From Arenicola marina (taxonomy: Eukaryota; Annelida; Polychaeta; Arenicolidae), in the NCBI GenBank assembly GCA_964019135.1, contig OZ025265.1:26325143-26389142 (forward strand): 64,000 bases of DNA. The letters are read 5' to 3'. This document shows, piece by piece, positions 44,800-57,506 of the stretch. A program made the position numbers and the translations under genes. Position 1 is the first letter of the stretch, and each line of letters begins with the position of its first letter. The notes below the pieces were generated by a model, which was given only the letters and a program-made list of their open reading frames with translations, was not told the DNA's origin and did no database searches.

Positions 44800-47700
44800 T
44801 GCGTGAAAAGCCCGGGACATCTCATCGCATGGCTGTGCCCTATTTCTCCACGCACGTTCACCGTGGAGAATTAGGTTCTGTATACTACATGTTGCATTGG
44901 TCTCGCATATTTCACGGCTTGCTTGCGTTAAAAGCCCGGGACACCTCATCGCATGGCTGTGCCCTATTTCTCCACGCACGTTCACCGTGGAGAATTAGGT
45001 TCTGTATACTACATGTTGCATTGGTCTCTCATATTTCATGGCTTGCTTGCGTTAAAAGCCCGGGACATCTCATCGCATGGCTGTGCCCTATTTCTCCACG
45101 CACGTTCACCGTGGAGAATTAGGTTCTCTATACTACATGTTGCATTGGTCTCGCATATTTCACGGCTTGCTTGCGTTAAAAGCCCGGGACATCTCATCGC
45201 ATGGCTGTGCCCTATTTCTCCACGGCCGTTCACCGTGGAGAATTAGGTTCTCTATACTACATAATGCATTGGTCTCGCATATTTCACGGCTTGCTTGCGT
45301 TAAAAGCCCGGGACATCTCATCGCATGGCTGTGCCCTATTTCTCCACGGCCGTTCACCGTGGAGAATTAGGTTCTCTATACTACATAATGCAGTGGTCTC
45401 GCATATTTCACGGCTTGCTTGCGTTAAAAGCCCGGGACATCTCATCGCATGGCTGTGCCCTATTTCTCCACGCCCGGTCACCGTGGAGAATTAGGTTCTC
45501 TATACTACATAATGCATTGGTCTCGCATATTTCACGGCTTGCTTGCGTGAAAAGCCCAGGACATCTCATCGCATGGCTGTGCCCTATTTCTCCACGCACG
45601 TTCACCGTGGAGAATTAGGTTCTCTATACTACATGTTGCATTGGTCTCGCATATTTCACGGCTTGCTTGCGTTAAAAGCCCGGGACATCTCATCGCATGG
45701 CTGTGCCCTATTTCTCCACGCACGTTCACCGTGGAGAATTAGGTTCTCTATACTACATAATGCATTGGTCTCGCATATTTCACGGCTTGCTTGCGTGAAA
45801 AGCCCGGGACATCTCATCGCATGGCTGTGCCCTATTTCTCCACGCACGTTCACCGTGGAGAATTAGGTTCTGTATACTACATGTTGCATTGGTCTCGCAT
45901 ATTTCACGGCTTGCTTGCGTTAAAAGCCCGGGACATCTCATCGCATGGCTGTGCCCTATTTCTCCACGCCCGGTCACCGTGGAGAATTAGGTTCTCTATA
46001 CTACATAATGCATTGGTCTCGCATATTTCACGGCTTGCTTGCGTGAAAAGCCCGGGACATCTCATCGCATGGCTGTGCCCTATTTCTCCACGCACGTTAA
46101 CCGTGGAGAATTAGGTTCTGTATACTACATGTTGCATTGGTCTCGCATATTTCACGGCTTGCTTGCGTTAAAAGCCCGGGACATCTCATCGCATGGCTGT
46201 GCCCTATTTCTCCACGCCGGGTCACCGTGGAGAATTAGGTTCTCTATACTACATAATGCATTGGTCTCGCATATTTCACGGCTTGCTTGCGTGAAAAGCC
46301 AGGGACATCTCATCGCATGGCTGTGCCCTATTTCTCCACGCACGTTAACCGTGGAGAATTAGGTTCTGTATACTACATGTTGCATTGGTCTCGCATATTT
46401 CACGGCTTGCTTGCGTTAAAAGCCCGGGACATCTCATCGCATGGCTGTGCCCTATTTCTCCACGCCCGGTCACCGTGGAGAATTAGGTTCTCTATACTAC
46501 ATAATGCATTGGTCTCGCATATTTCACGGCTTGCTTGCGTGAAAAGCCCAGGACATCTCATCGCATGGCTGTGCCCTATTTCTCCACGCACGTTCACCGT
46601 GGAGAATTAGGTTCTGTATACTACATGTTGCATTGGTCTCGCATATTTCACGGCTTGCTTGCGTTAAAAGCCCGGGACATCTCATCGCATGGCTGTGCCC
46701 TATTTCTCCACGGCCGTTCACCGTGGAGAATTAGGTTCTCTATACTACATAATGCATTGGTCTCGCATATTTCACGGCTTGCTTGCGTGAAAAGCCCGGG
46801 ACACCTCATCGCATGGCTGTGCCCTATTTCTCCACGCACGTTCACCGTGGAGAATTAGGTTCTGTATACTACATGTTGCATTGGTCTCTCATATTTCATG
46901 GCTTGCTTGCGTTAAAAGCCCGGGACATCTCATCGCATGGCTGTGCCCTATTTCTCCACGCACGTTCACCGTGGAGAATTAGGTTCTGTATACTACATGT
47001 TGCATTGGTCTCGCATATTTCACGGCTTGCTTGCGTTAAAAGCCCGGGACATCTCATCGCATGGCTGTGCCCTATTTCTCCACGGCCGTTCACCGTGGAG
47101 AATTAGGTTCTCTATACTACATAATGCATTGGTCTCGCATATTTCACGGCTTGCTTGCGTTAAAAGCCCGGGACATCTCATCGCATGGCTGTGCCCTATT
47201 TCTCCAAGGCCGTTCACCGTGGAGAATTAGGTTCTCTATACTACATAATGCAGTGGTCTCGCATATTTCACGGCTTGCTTGCGTTAAAAGCCCGGGACAT
47301 CTCATCGCATGGCTGTGCCCTATTTCTCCACGCCCGGTCACCGTGGAGAATTAGGTTCTCTATACTACATAATGCATTGGTCTCGCATATTTCACGGCTT
47401 GCTTGCGTGAAAAGCCCAGGACATCTCATCGCATGGCTGTGCCCTATTTCTCCACGCCCGGTCACCGTGGAGAATTAGGTTCTCTATACTACATAATGCA
47501 TTGGTCTCGCATATTTCACGGCTTGCTTGCGTGAAAAGCCCAGGACATCTCATCGCATGGCTGTGCCCTATTTCTCCACGCACGTTAACCGTGGAGAATT
47601 AGGTTCTGTATACTACATGTTGCATTGGTCTCGCATATTTCACGGCTTGCTTGCGTTAAAAGCCCGGGACATCTCATCGCATGGCTGTGCCCTATTTCTT

Positions 47701-50700
47701 CACGCCCGGTCACCGTGGAGAATTAAGTTCTCTATACTACATAATGCATTGGTCTCGCATATTTCACGGCTTGCTTGCGTGAAAAGCCCGGGACATCTCA
47801 TCGCATGGCTGTGCCCTATTTCTCCACGCACGTTCACCGTGGAGAATTAGGTTCTGTATACTACATGTTGCATTGGTCTCGCATATTTCACGGCTTGCTT
47901 GCGTTAAAAGCCCGGGACATCTCATCGCATGGCTGTGCCCTATTTCTCCACGCCCGGTCACCGTGGAGAATTAGGTTCTCTATACTACATAATGCATTGG
48001 TCTCGCATATTTCACGGCTTGCTTGCGTGAAAAGCCCGGGACACCTCATCGCATGGCTGTGCCCTATTTCTCCACGCACGTTCACCGTGGAGAATTAGGT
48101 TCTGTATACTACATGTTGCATTGGTCTCTCATATTTCATGGCTTGCTTGCGTTAAAAGCCCGGGACATCTCATCGCATGGCTGTGCCCTATTTCTCCACG
48201 CACGTTCACCGTGGAGAATTAGGTTCTGTATACTACATAATGCATTGGTCTCGCATATTTCACGGCTTGCTTGCGTGAAAAGCCCAGGACATCTCATCGC
48301 ATGGCTGTGCCCTATTTCTCCACGCACGTTAACCGTGGAGAATTAGGTTCTGTATACTACATGTTGCATTGGTCTCGCATATTTCACGGCTTGCTTGCGT
48401 TAAAAGCCCGGGACATCTCATCGCATGGCTGTGCCCTATTTCTCCACGCCCGGTCACCGTGGATAATTAGGTTCTGTATACTACATAATGCATTGGTCTC
48501 GCATATTTCACGGCTTGCTTGCGTGAAAAGCCCAGGACATCTCATCGCATGGCTGTGCCCTATTTCTCCACGCACGTTAACCGTGGAGAATTAGGTTCTG
48601 TATACTACATGTTGCATTGGTCTCGCATATTTCACGGCTTGCTTGCGTTAAAAGCCCGGGACATCTCATCGCATGGCTGTGCCCTATTTCTCCACGGCCG
48701 TTCACCGTGGAGAATTAGGTTCTCTATACTACATAATGCATTGGTCTCGCATATTTCACGGCTTGCTTGCGTTAAAAGCCCGGGACATCTCATCGCATGG
48801 CTGTGCCCTATTTCTCCACGGCCGTTCACCGTGGAGAATTAGGTTCTCTATACTACATAATGCATTGGTCTCGCATATTTCACGGCTTGCTTGCGTGAAA
48901 AGCCCGGGACATCTCATCGCATGGCTGTGCCCTATTTCTCCACGCACGTTCACCGTGGAGAATTAGGTTCTGTATACTACATGTTGCATTGGTCTCGCAT
49001 ATTTCACGGCTTGCTTGCGTTAAAAGCCCGGGACATCTCATCGCATGGCTGTGCCCTATTTCTCCACGCCCGGTCACCGTGGAGAATTAGGTTCTCTATA
49101 CTACATAATGCATTGGTCTCGCATATTTCACGGCTTGCTTGCGTGACAAGCCCAGGACATCTCATCGCATGGCTGTGCCCTATTTCTCCACGCACGTTAA
49201 CCGTGGAGAATTAGGTTCTGTATACTACATGTTGCATTGGTCTCGCATATTTCACGGCTTGCTTGCGTGAAAAGCCCGGGACACCTCATCGCATGGCTGT
49301 GCCCTATTTCTCCACGCACGTTCACCGTGGAGAATTAGGTTCTGTATACTACATGTTGCATTGGTCTCTCATATTTCATGGCTTGCTTGCGTTAAAAGCC
49401 CGGGACATCTCATCGCATGGCTGTGCCCTATTTCTCCACGCACGTTCACCGTGGAGAATTAGGTTCTGTATACTACATGTTGCATTGGTCTCGCATATTT
49501 CACGGCTTGCTTGCGTTAAAAGCCCGGGACATCTCATCGCATGGCTGTGCCCTATTTCTCCACGGCCGTTCACCGTGGAGAATTAGGTTCTCTATACTAC
49601 ATAATGCATTGGTCTCGCATATTTCACGGCTTGCTTGCGTTAAAAGCCCGGGACATCTCATCGCATGGCTGTGCCCTATTTCTCCACGGCCGTTCACCGT
49701 GGAGAATTAGGTTCTCTATACTACATAATGCAGTGGTCTCGCATATTTCACGGCTTGCTTGCGTTAAAAGCCCGGGACATCTCATCGCATGGCTGTGCCC
49801 TATTTCTCCACGGCCGTTCACCGTGGAGAATTAGGTTCTCTATACTACATAATGCATTGGTCTCGCATATTTCACGGCTTGCTTGCGTGAAAAGCCCAGG
49901 ACATCTCATCGCATGGCTGTGCCCTATTTCTCCACGCACGTTCACCGTGGAGAATTAGGTTCTCTATACTACATGTTGCATTGGTCTCGCATATTTCACG
50001 GCTTGCTTGCGTTAAAAGCCCGGGACATCTCATCGCATGGCTGTGCCCTATTTCTCCACGCACGTTCACCGTGGAGAATTAGGTTCTCTATACTACATAA
50101 TGCATTGGTCTCGCATATTTCACGGCTTGCTTGCGTGAAAAGCCCGGGACATCTCATCGCATGGCTGTGCCCTATTTCTCCACGCACGTTCACCGTGGAG
50201 AATTAGGTTCTGTATACTACATGTTGCATTGGTCTCGCATATTTCACGGCTTGCTTGCGTTAAAAGCCCGGGACATCTCATCGCATGGCTGTGCCCTATT
50301 TCTCCACGCCCGGTCACCGTGGAGAATTAGGTTCTCTATACTACATAATGCATTGGTCTCGCATATTTCACGGCTTGCTTGCGTGAAAAGCCCGGGACAT
50401 CTCATCGCATGGCTGTGCCCTATTTCTCCACGCACGTTAACCGTGGAGAATTAGGTTCTGTATACTACATGTTGCATTGGTCTCGCATATTTCACGGCTT
50501 GCTTGCGTTAAAAGCCCGGGACATCTCATCGCATGGCTGTGCCCTATTTCTCCACGCCGGGTCACCGTGGAGAATTAGGTTCTCTATACTACATAATGCA
50601 TTGGTCTCGCATATTTCACGGCTTGCTTGCGTGAAAAGCCAGGGACATCTCATCGCATGGCTGTGCCCTATATCTCCACGCACGTTAACCGTGGAGAATT

Positions 50701-53200
50701 AGGTTCTGTATACTACATGTTGCATTGGTCTCGCATATTTCACGGCTTGCTTGCGTTAAAAGCCCGGGACATCTCATCGCATGGCTGTGCCCTATTTCTC
50801 CACGCCCGGTCACCGTGGAGAATTAGGTTCTCTATACTACATAATGCATTGGTCTCGCATATTTCACGGCTTGCTTGCGTGAAAAGCCCAGGACATCTCA
50901 TCGCATGGCTGTGCCCTATTTCTCCACGCACGTTCACCGTGGAGAATTAGGTTCTGTATACTACATGTTGCATTGGTCTCGCATATTTCACGGCTTGCTT
51001 GCGTTAAAAGCCCGGGACATCTCATCGCATGGCTGTGCCCTATTTCTCCACGGCCGTTCACCGTGGAGAATTAGGTTCTCTATACTACATAATGCATTGG
51101 TCTCGCATATTTCACGGCTTGCTTGCGTGAAAAGCCCGGGACACCTCATCGCATGGCTGTGCCCTATTTCTCCACGCACGTTCACCGTGGAGAATTAGGT
51201 TCTGTATACTACATGTTGCATTGGTCTCTCATATTTCATGGCTTGCTTGCGTTAAAAGCCCGGGACATCTCATCGCATGGCTGTGCCCTATTTCTCCACG
51301 CACGTTCACCGTGGAGAATTAGGTTCTGTATACTACATGTTGCATTGGTCTCGCATATTTCACGGCTTGCTTGCGTTAAAAGCCCGGGACATCTCATCGC
51401 ATGGCTGTGCCCTATTTCTCCACGGCCGTTCACCGTGGAGAATTAGGTTCTCTATACTACATAATGCATTGGTCTCGCATATTTCACGGCTTGCTTGCGT
51501 TAAAAGCCCGGGACATCTCATCGCATGGCTGTGCCCTATTTCTCCACGGCCGTTCACCGTGGAGAATTAGGTTCTCTATACTACATAATGCATTGGTCTC
51601 GCATATTTCACGGCTTGCTTGCGTTAAAAGCCCGGGACATCTCATCGCATGGCTGTGCCCTATTTCTCCACGCCCGGTCACCGTGGAGAATTAGGTTCTC
51701 TATACTACATAATGCATTGGTCTCGCATATTTCACGGCTTGCTTGCGTGAAAAGCCCAGGACATCTCATCGCATGGCTGTGCCCTATTTCTCCACGCACG
51801 TTCACCGTGGAGAATTAGGTTCTGTATACTACATGTTGCATTGGTCTCGCATATTTCACGGCTTGCTTGCGTTAAAAGCCCGGGACATCTCATCGCATGG
51901 CTGTGCCCTGTTTCTCCACGCACGTTCACCGTGGAGAATTAGGTTCTCTATACTACATAATGCATTGGTCTCGCATATTTCACGGCTTGCTTGCGTGAAA
52001 AGCCCGGGACATCTCATCGCATGGCTGTGCCCTATTTCTCCACGCACGTTCACCGTGGAGAATTAGGTTCTGTATACTACATGTTGCATTGGTCTCGCAT
52101 ATTTCACGGCTTGCTTGCGTTAAAAGCCCGGGACATCTCATCGCATGGCTGTGCCCTATTTCTCCACGCCCGGTCACCGTGGAGAATTAGGTTCTCTATA
52201 CTACATAATGCATTGGTCTCGCATATTTCACGGCTTGCTTGCGTGAAAAGCCCGGGACATCTCATCGCATGGCTGTGCCCTATTTCTCCACGCACGTTAA
52301 CCGTGGAGAATTAGGTTCTGTATACTACATGTTGCATTGGTCTCGCATATTTCACGGCTTGCTTGCGTTAAAAGCCCGGGACATCTCATCGCATGGCTGT
52401 GCCCTATTTCTCCACGCCCGGTCACCGTGGAGAATTAGGTTCTCTATACTACATAATGCATTGGTCTCGCATATTTCACGGCTTGCTTGCGTGAAAAGCC
52501 AGGGACATCTCATCGCATGGCTGTGCCCTATTTCTCCACGCACGTTAACCGTGGAGAATTGGGTTCTGTATACTACATGTTGCATTGGTCTCGCATATTT
52601 CACGGCTTGCTTGCGTTAAAAGCCCGGGACATCTCATCGCATGGCTGTGCCCTATTTCTCCACGCCCGGTCACCGTGGAGAATTAGGTTCTCTATACTAC
52701 ATAATGCATTGGTCTCGCATATTTCACGGCTTGCTTGCGTGAAAAGCCCGGGACATCTCATCGCATGGCTGTGCCCTATTTCTCCACGCACGTTAACCGT
52801 GGAGAATTAGGTTCTGTATACTACATGTTGCATTGGTCTCGCATATTTCACGGCTTGCTTGCGTTAAAAGCCCGGGACATCTCATCGCATGGCTGTGCCC
52901 TATTTCTCCACGCCCGGTCACCGTGGAGAATTAGGTTCTCTATACTACATAATGCATTGGTCTCGCATATTTCACGGCTTGCTTGCGTGAAAAGCCAGGG
53001 ACATCTCATCGCATGGCTGTGCCCTATTTCTCCACGCACGTTAACCGTGGAGAATTGGGTTCTGTATACTACATGTTGCATTGGTCTCGCATATTTCACG
53101 GCTTGCTTGCGTTAAAAGCCCGGGACATCTCATCGCATGGCTGTGCCCTATTTCTCCACGCCCGGTCACCGTGGAGAATTAGGTTCTGTATACTACATGT
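44800..53200. repeat. Higher-order block: 35-monomer (4340 bp) duplication plus a 496-bp local one
   Basis: CACGCCGGGTC occurs at 46214 and 50554 (4340 = 35 x 124). TAATGCAGTGG variants lie at about 45386, 47246 and 49726 (1860 and 2480). AAGCCAGGGA recurs at about 46298, 50638, 52498 and 52994. The last two are a 496-bp (4-monomer) tandem step, also marked by AATTGGGTTC. Edges are approximate. Confidence 0.85.
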
Positions 53201-53352
53201 TGCATTGGTCTCGCATATTTCACGGCTTGCTTGCGTGAAAAGCCCGGGACACCTCATCGCATGGCTGTGCCCTATTTCTGCACGCACGTTCACCATGGAG
53301 AATTAGGGTACATCTCTCTACAGTACATGATGCATTTCTGCAGGTATCTTGA

Positions 53353-53510
53353 ATATATCTAAAATTGAATTTAATATATCTTAAATTGAATTTAATATAT
53401 CTTAAATTGAATTTAATATATCAGAAATTGAATTTAAAACATCTTAAATTGAACTCAGGATATCTTAATTTCAATTTAAGAAATTGAATTAAAGATATCA
53501 TACATTCTGA
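53353..53510. repeat. 21-bp AT-rich tandem repeat
   Basis: Unit AATTTAATATATCTTAAATTG, about four good copies followed by decayed ones with AATTGAATT in both orientations. It begins 45 bp after the satellite's abrupt right end. Confidence 0.9.
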
Positions 53511-55205
53511 CGCTTTTGAATTATCTTGAATTAAACTTGTTATTATGAAAACGGGTTGCGATGGTCGGTACTCGGGGTCGAAGGTTCACTTAGTCACGAC
53601 TGTCATCGGGCGGGATCTGAGATGTATCCGGCTTCTCTTGTTACACACGGTCTTTCATTTCGTGTCCGCCCCTCCGCGCATTTTGCACCCCGGCACCCCC
53701 CCCCCCCCCCCGCCCGCGCCCCGTTCCTTATGAAAACAACAGGTTAAGAACATTTTATTGTGACGAGGAGGGCATGAAAGCGTGGGATAGCTCGGACAAC
53801 GGCTGAAGATCACTCGCCTTTGTTATATGTTCCTTATCTGGGCTGGCAACCGCAATCAATGTTACTGGTGTGACGTAGTTACTAGAGGATGCCTATATCC
53901 CAGGCATGCCCCACTCCCAACCCCTGTTCACACCACATAGGCGAAAAAAGTAGGGATACAACTCCAGGTTTGGAGAAATTTCGAAAAAGAAATTAATCAA
54001 CGTGTTAATATGGTTCTTTGGATGGATCGTTTTTATGCGACCTTTTATTGTCAAGCGTTCAAATAAAAGTTGAAGCTGCAACCTGTTTGTCTGTATTTTG
54101 TTATTTTTTGATATATGTATGCAACATAGAACTAGGCATCAGTAGGTAGTTTGTCAACCATTTTTATTCTGGGGGTCCAAATATAGAAAGAAAACCACGC
54201 TTTAAGATAAGATAAGATGCGTTTTTATTATACAGTTATTGTGCTTCTGTGTTTTGCATAAGTCTTTCAAAAAGTTCATCTTGACGAGTCCCCTTTAGTA
54301 GAGAGCTTTTGGAAAACTTAATATTTGTTTTCTACAAAGCTCAAGCTGGCCTCCATCGGCAATAAAACGCACAACCCTACTATTAAAAGCCCAACTAAAT
54401 TGCTACTGATTGAGCTAGAAGGTCATCATGGGGACATGTTTGAATGCGCTCGCTTCTTAACTCCGGATACCCTTCCTGCCGAATCTCTTAACCCCCGCCC
54501 GAACTGCACACAATTTATTCAGAATCTAAAATAATAACATGTATGGTTCATTAGTGTAAGAATTATATATTTTTGTCACAGAATTCTAAGACTGGTGCCT
54601 TTGCTTCCCATAAATGGTACAATAATTCCGTAAACTACATACTAATAATTAAGTGGCGAAAACTTAGAGCACGCAGCTGACCACTGATACCGCGTCTGCA
54701 CGAATTACCACTAGCGTGAACTGTCTATAAATGTATATAAATAAGTTCAGCTTTAAGGTTTGGTCATCTATTTATGGTCACCATATTGATTGATTTTTTT
54801 TGTGGGGGTGGGGGGGAGGGGCTGACGGTCAGCGACAAACATTTATTGAACAATATAAGTCATATTTATGACAGATGTGTATATATATATATGTACCCAA
54901 ATGACAGAATGTGTGCCCGAACAATACATGTTTATCTCACACGGTCATGTGAGCGTGAAAAAAAACCGGCACCGTAAGAATGCGCTTCATATACTTAGCA
55001 CCATGTGGTCAACACAATTAGAAAATGCATAACTATCTATTGATCAGATGATCAATCTTTGGCACGCTATTGTTATCAGTCTGAAAAACAAATACATTAC
55101 TGTTTGCATTTTATTTATTTGGTGACATTCATTATATTTCCCGTTACCCTAATTAATTTCCAATTTGTGTCCCCCCCCCCCCCCCACGCGCCCAAGCCAA
55201 CAGAC
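53511..55205. other. No gene recognised
   Basis: Poly-C at 53697-53711 in a GC-rich patch. A 69-codon open frame at 54325-54534 lacks family features and starts at a non-ATG codon. TA repeats near 54880, poly-C near 55170-55185. Confidence 0.45.
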
Positions 55206-55213
55206 TATAAAAG
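55206..55213 (+). promoter_or_regulatory. TATA box with initiator at ~55238
   Basis: TATAAAAG, with CTCAGTGTT 30-32 bases downstream (A at 55238), matching the metazoan initiator TCAGT. The ATG of the following open frame is at 55293, giving a ~55-base leader. Spacing of all three parts is textbook for a TATA promoter. Confidence 0.65.
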
Positions 55214-55292
55214 GGGGAAGCCGCACAAATGGGCCTCAGTGTTTTAAGTCCGTCTAACGAGTGAATTCAGAGCCATCATATCTACCGTAATA

Positions 55293-55550
55293 ATGCGCTA
55301 CAGCGATGCCCTGTACGATGCTTTACTTTATGGCGTGCAGTGCTTAAAGGACAAAAAAGATATCGACTGGACACATTCCACCTTTCAGCGTCTGGCGGAG
55401 TTCAGAAAGTTCGCAGATTGGCCTACCGGGAACTCCTTCAGTTCGCAAAGCAGAGCGTCACGGAATCGAAGGCAAAGGATTCTAGACCAGACCCGGAGAC
55501 ACAATATAACTGTTCAGGATGGGAAACTATACCAACGAATCTTTGAAAAG
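55293..55550 (+). CDS. First exon of an unknown gene
   Basis: ATG at 55293 starts 86 codons, MRYSDALYDALLYGVQCLKD onward, ending RIFEK at a consensus donor (AAAAG/GTAAGC) at 55550, phase 0. The N-terminus is hydrophobic-helical but is not a clear signal peptide. The second half is basic (SRASRNRRQRILDQTRRHN). I do not recognise the family. Support comes from the aligned TATA box, initiator, ATG and donor. The open frame just after it (55584-55973) contains a low-complexity GGGAGG/CCTCCC hairpin stretch and looks intronic. No acceptor or second exon could be assigned. Confidence 0.5.
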
Positions 55551-57396
55551 GTAAGCGGATTCAGGCCCGTAAGCTGAAAGAGAGTGGGGAATTTAAGCGA
55601 TCTACGGTCTAGCGAACACCCTGCGGTGTATTTTGCGGTGGATTCGTTATCGATACCACAGGCACCGTATATCAGTGGTGGATGGGGGAGGAGGGAGGGT
55701 GGGGGGCACCACCCCCTACCCCTCCTCCCTCACATTATGAGTTATTACTATTTTGTTAATGAGTCAACGCGCCTGTATCCCTACACACAGGCGACTGAAA
55801 TCAAGGCCCAGACGAGGTGGGCAGAACCTAATTGTGCCGAAGCTTATATAGGGATTAGGTGCAAGGTCATTGCTCGCGCCGCGTCGTGGGTTTCAGGCGC
55901 CTGTCCTTCATCAAGATCAGTCACAGGTTCGACAGGCCACTTCAAATTAACATTATCAGATTATGCAACATGAATTTTTATGAAATGTGGTTGTATAATT
56001 GTGCTGTAACAGTGATAACACAATAGCAGACCCAGCATTTTGAATCCACTATAAGTAAGTAAGCACGGGTGCACACCCAGAGGGCGACTTTGATTGGTCC
56101 GCATTTCACGCATGACGTGCCGCGGTAATTTTGTTTAGACATACCCGCTCAACGCCCCTTTTTTTCGGATGCACTCGCTCCAAAACTCCGCAATTTTTGG
56201 TTCTGTCTGCCCGAAATAGATCATTTGCCTCACTGTAAGTTAGTGCGGTTCCGTTTGCTGATCCATAAAGAATAGTGACAGCCCTATGCTCTAAAACAGC
56301 TTTCATTCCGCAGGTATGTGAAGAAATCATTGCAGCTTCAACATACCTCCCTTTTTGGTGAAAATATCCGTTCTGATAGTGTTTATATAGCTATATCGTG
56401 GCCAGGGTTTAAACTATTATTATGTAGTTATTTAAAATTGGCGATTTTCGGAGATCATTTTTTAAGATTATACATGATAACAATGTACGAGTAGTTCGCC
56501 TTATGCACATGAGAATTTCCATGCGAGAACTAGGCTATGCCTGCAAATTTGCGCGCGAACGGCACGTGCACAGGATGTGTGGCCCCGGTGTGTGTCACAA
56601 GAGCCTTCACTGGTTTCTAAAGTCTGGCCGTTCATTATTGTTCTAACTAGGTGGCAAGAACTATTTCTGCCAATCACACTCGAGCACACTTGACAATAGC
56701 CGAACGCGCTACCAATATAGTAGCCCCCCCCCCACCCCGAGGGGGGCGGGTATATACATTGCTGCATTCGGGGGGTTCCGCGGTAAAGGCCCCCCCCCTT
56801 TTCAACACCATAATCCGCTCGGAAGAGGAATTTGTTTTCCATTAATGCCCAATGCCCACCCTAACTTGAAACTGCCTTCCTTCTAGCGGCACGTCCCCAG
56901 CAGTCCATTACCTTGAGATCCTCCCCGGTAATGCTATCAGTTCAACATGATATGGAGAAGAAGAAATATGGCCATATTGGTCTCCTCCCCATCCTCCGAT
57001 TATTACAATACCGGGCAAAATATGTTCACCCGGGATTCCACAATGTTAGTGTGCACAAGTTTTCACGTATTTAGCATAAAGGTAGGACTATGTGTCCGGG
57101 TCGTAACACTCATAATACTAAATAAAAACACTCACAATAAAAAAAAAACGACAGTAAGTCTTTAGACCGACATGTCACAGCATAAGGATTGCAGCTAGTG
57201 TAGAAAGCGACCTAAAATTTAGGTGGAGCTGCCATGTGAATTGACCGTCGTTGCATGCCTCGGGAACCACCCTTTTCAAACATGCTCGCTCCTAAAAACC
57301 CTATTTTTTCACATGTACTAGCTACTAGGTAATTGGTGCCTAAATTCTAAGTCGTCTTTTCCATAATTTTATGTTCATAATGCCTCACTGTGCTTC
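55551..57396. other. No further gene recognised
   Basis: G-rich then C-rich arms at 55680-55735 can fold back. C-run at 56725-56734. Small open frames on both strands have no family features. Could hold introns or later exons of the 55.3-kb gene. Confidence 0.4.
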
Positions 57397-57506
57397 ATTC
57401 TTAATGCTATCTCCTTAATCCTTCATTTTAATGCTATCTCCTTAATCCTTCATTTTAATGCTATCTTCTTAATCCTACATTCTTAATGCTATCTTCTTAA
57501 TCATTC
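57397..57506. repeat. ~28-bp tandem repeat, 4 copies
   Basis: Unit TAATGCTATCTCCTTAATCC plus TTCATTTT. Later copies change CTCC to CTTC and end with AATCATTCATCCC. Confidence 0.9.

Larger units (their letters stand above)
28215..53308. repeat. 124-bp satellite array, 202 full copies plus a partial one
   Basis: The monomer begins GGCTGTGCCCTATTTCTCC and ends ACATCTCATCGCAT. First and last GGCTGTGCC starts (28215 and 53263) are 25,048 bp apart, exactly 202 x 124, so there is no net insertion or deletion. Two hairpins per unit: TTCTCCACG/CGTGGAGAA (9-10 bp) and TTTCACG/CGTGAAA (7 bp). Subtypes alternate, mostly as 248-bp dimers: one has CTGTATACTACATGTTG with GCGTTAAAAG, the other CTCTATACTACATAATG with GCGTGAAAAG. 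The hairpin-1 loop has four common versions: CACGTTCA, CACGTTAA, GCCGTTCA and CCGGTCA. As 124 is not a multiple of three, the repeated 97-107 codon frames on both strands are by-products. The TAG in GAATTAGG closes them each cycle. Confidence 0.98.

Noticed and set aside
28215-53308. Hundreds of 63-107 codon open frames on both strands of the satellite as a protein family
   Set aside because: They recur at exactly 124 bp, rotate through all three frames and close at the same TAG. There is no codon-level constraint, and overlapping frames on both strands cannot all be genes.
28215-53308. CRISPR-like array
   Set aside because: No unique spacers: the whole 124-bp unit repeats, and the context is eukaryotic.
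55584-55973. 130-codon frame following the 55.3-kb exon as a separate gene
   Set aside because: It begins just after a good splice donor, includes a GGGAGG/CCTCCC fold-back stretch and has no recognisable domain, so it is probably intronic.
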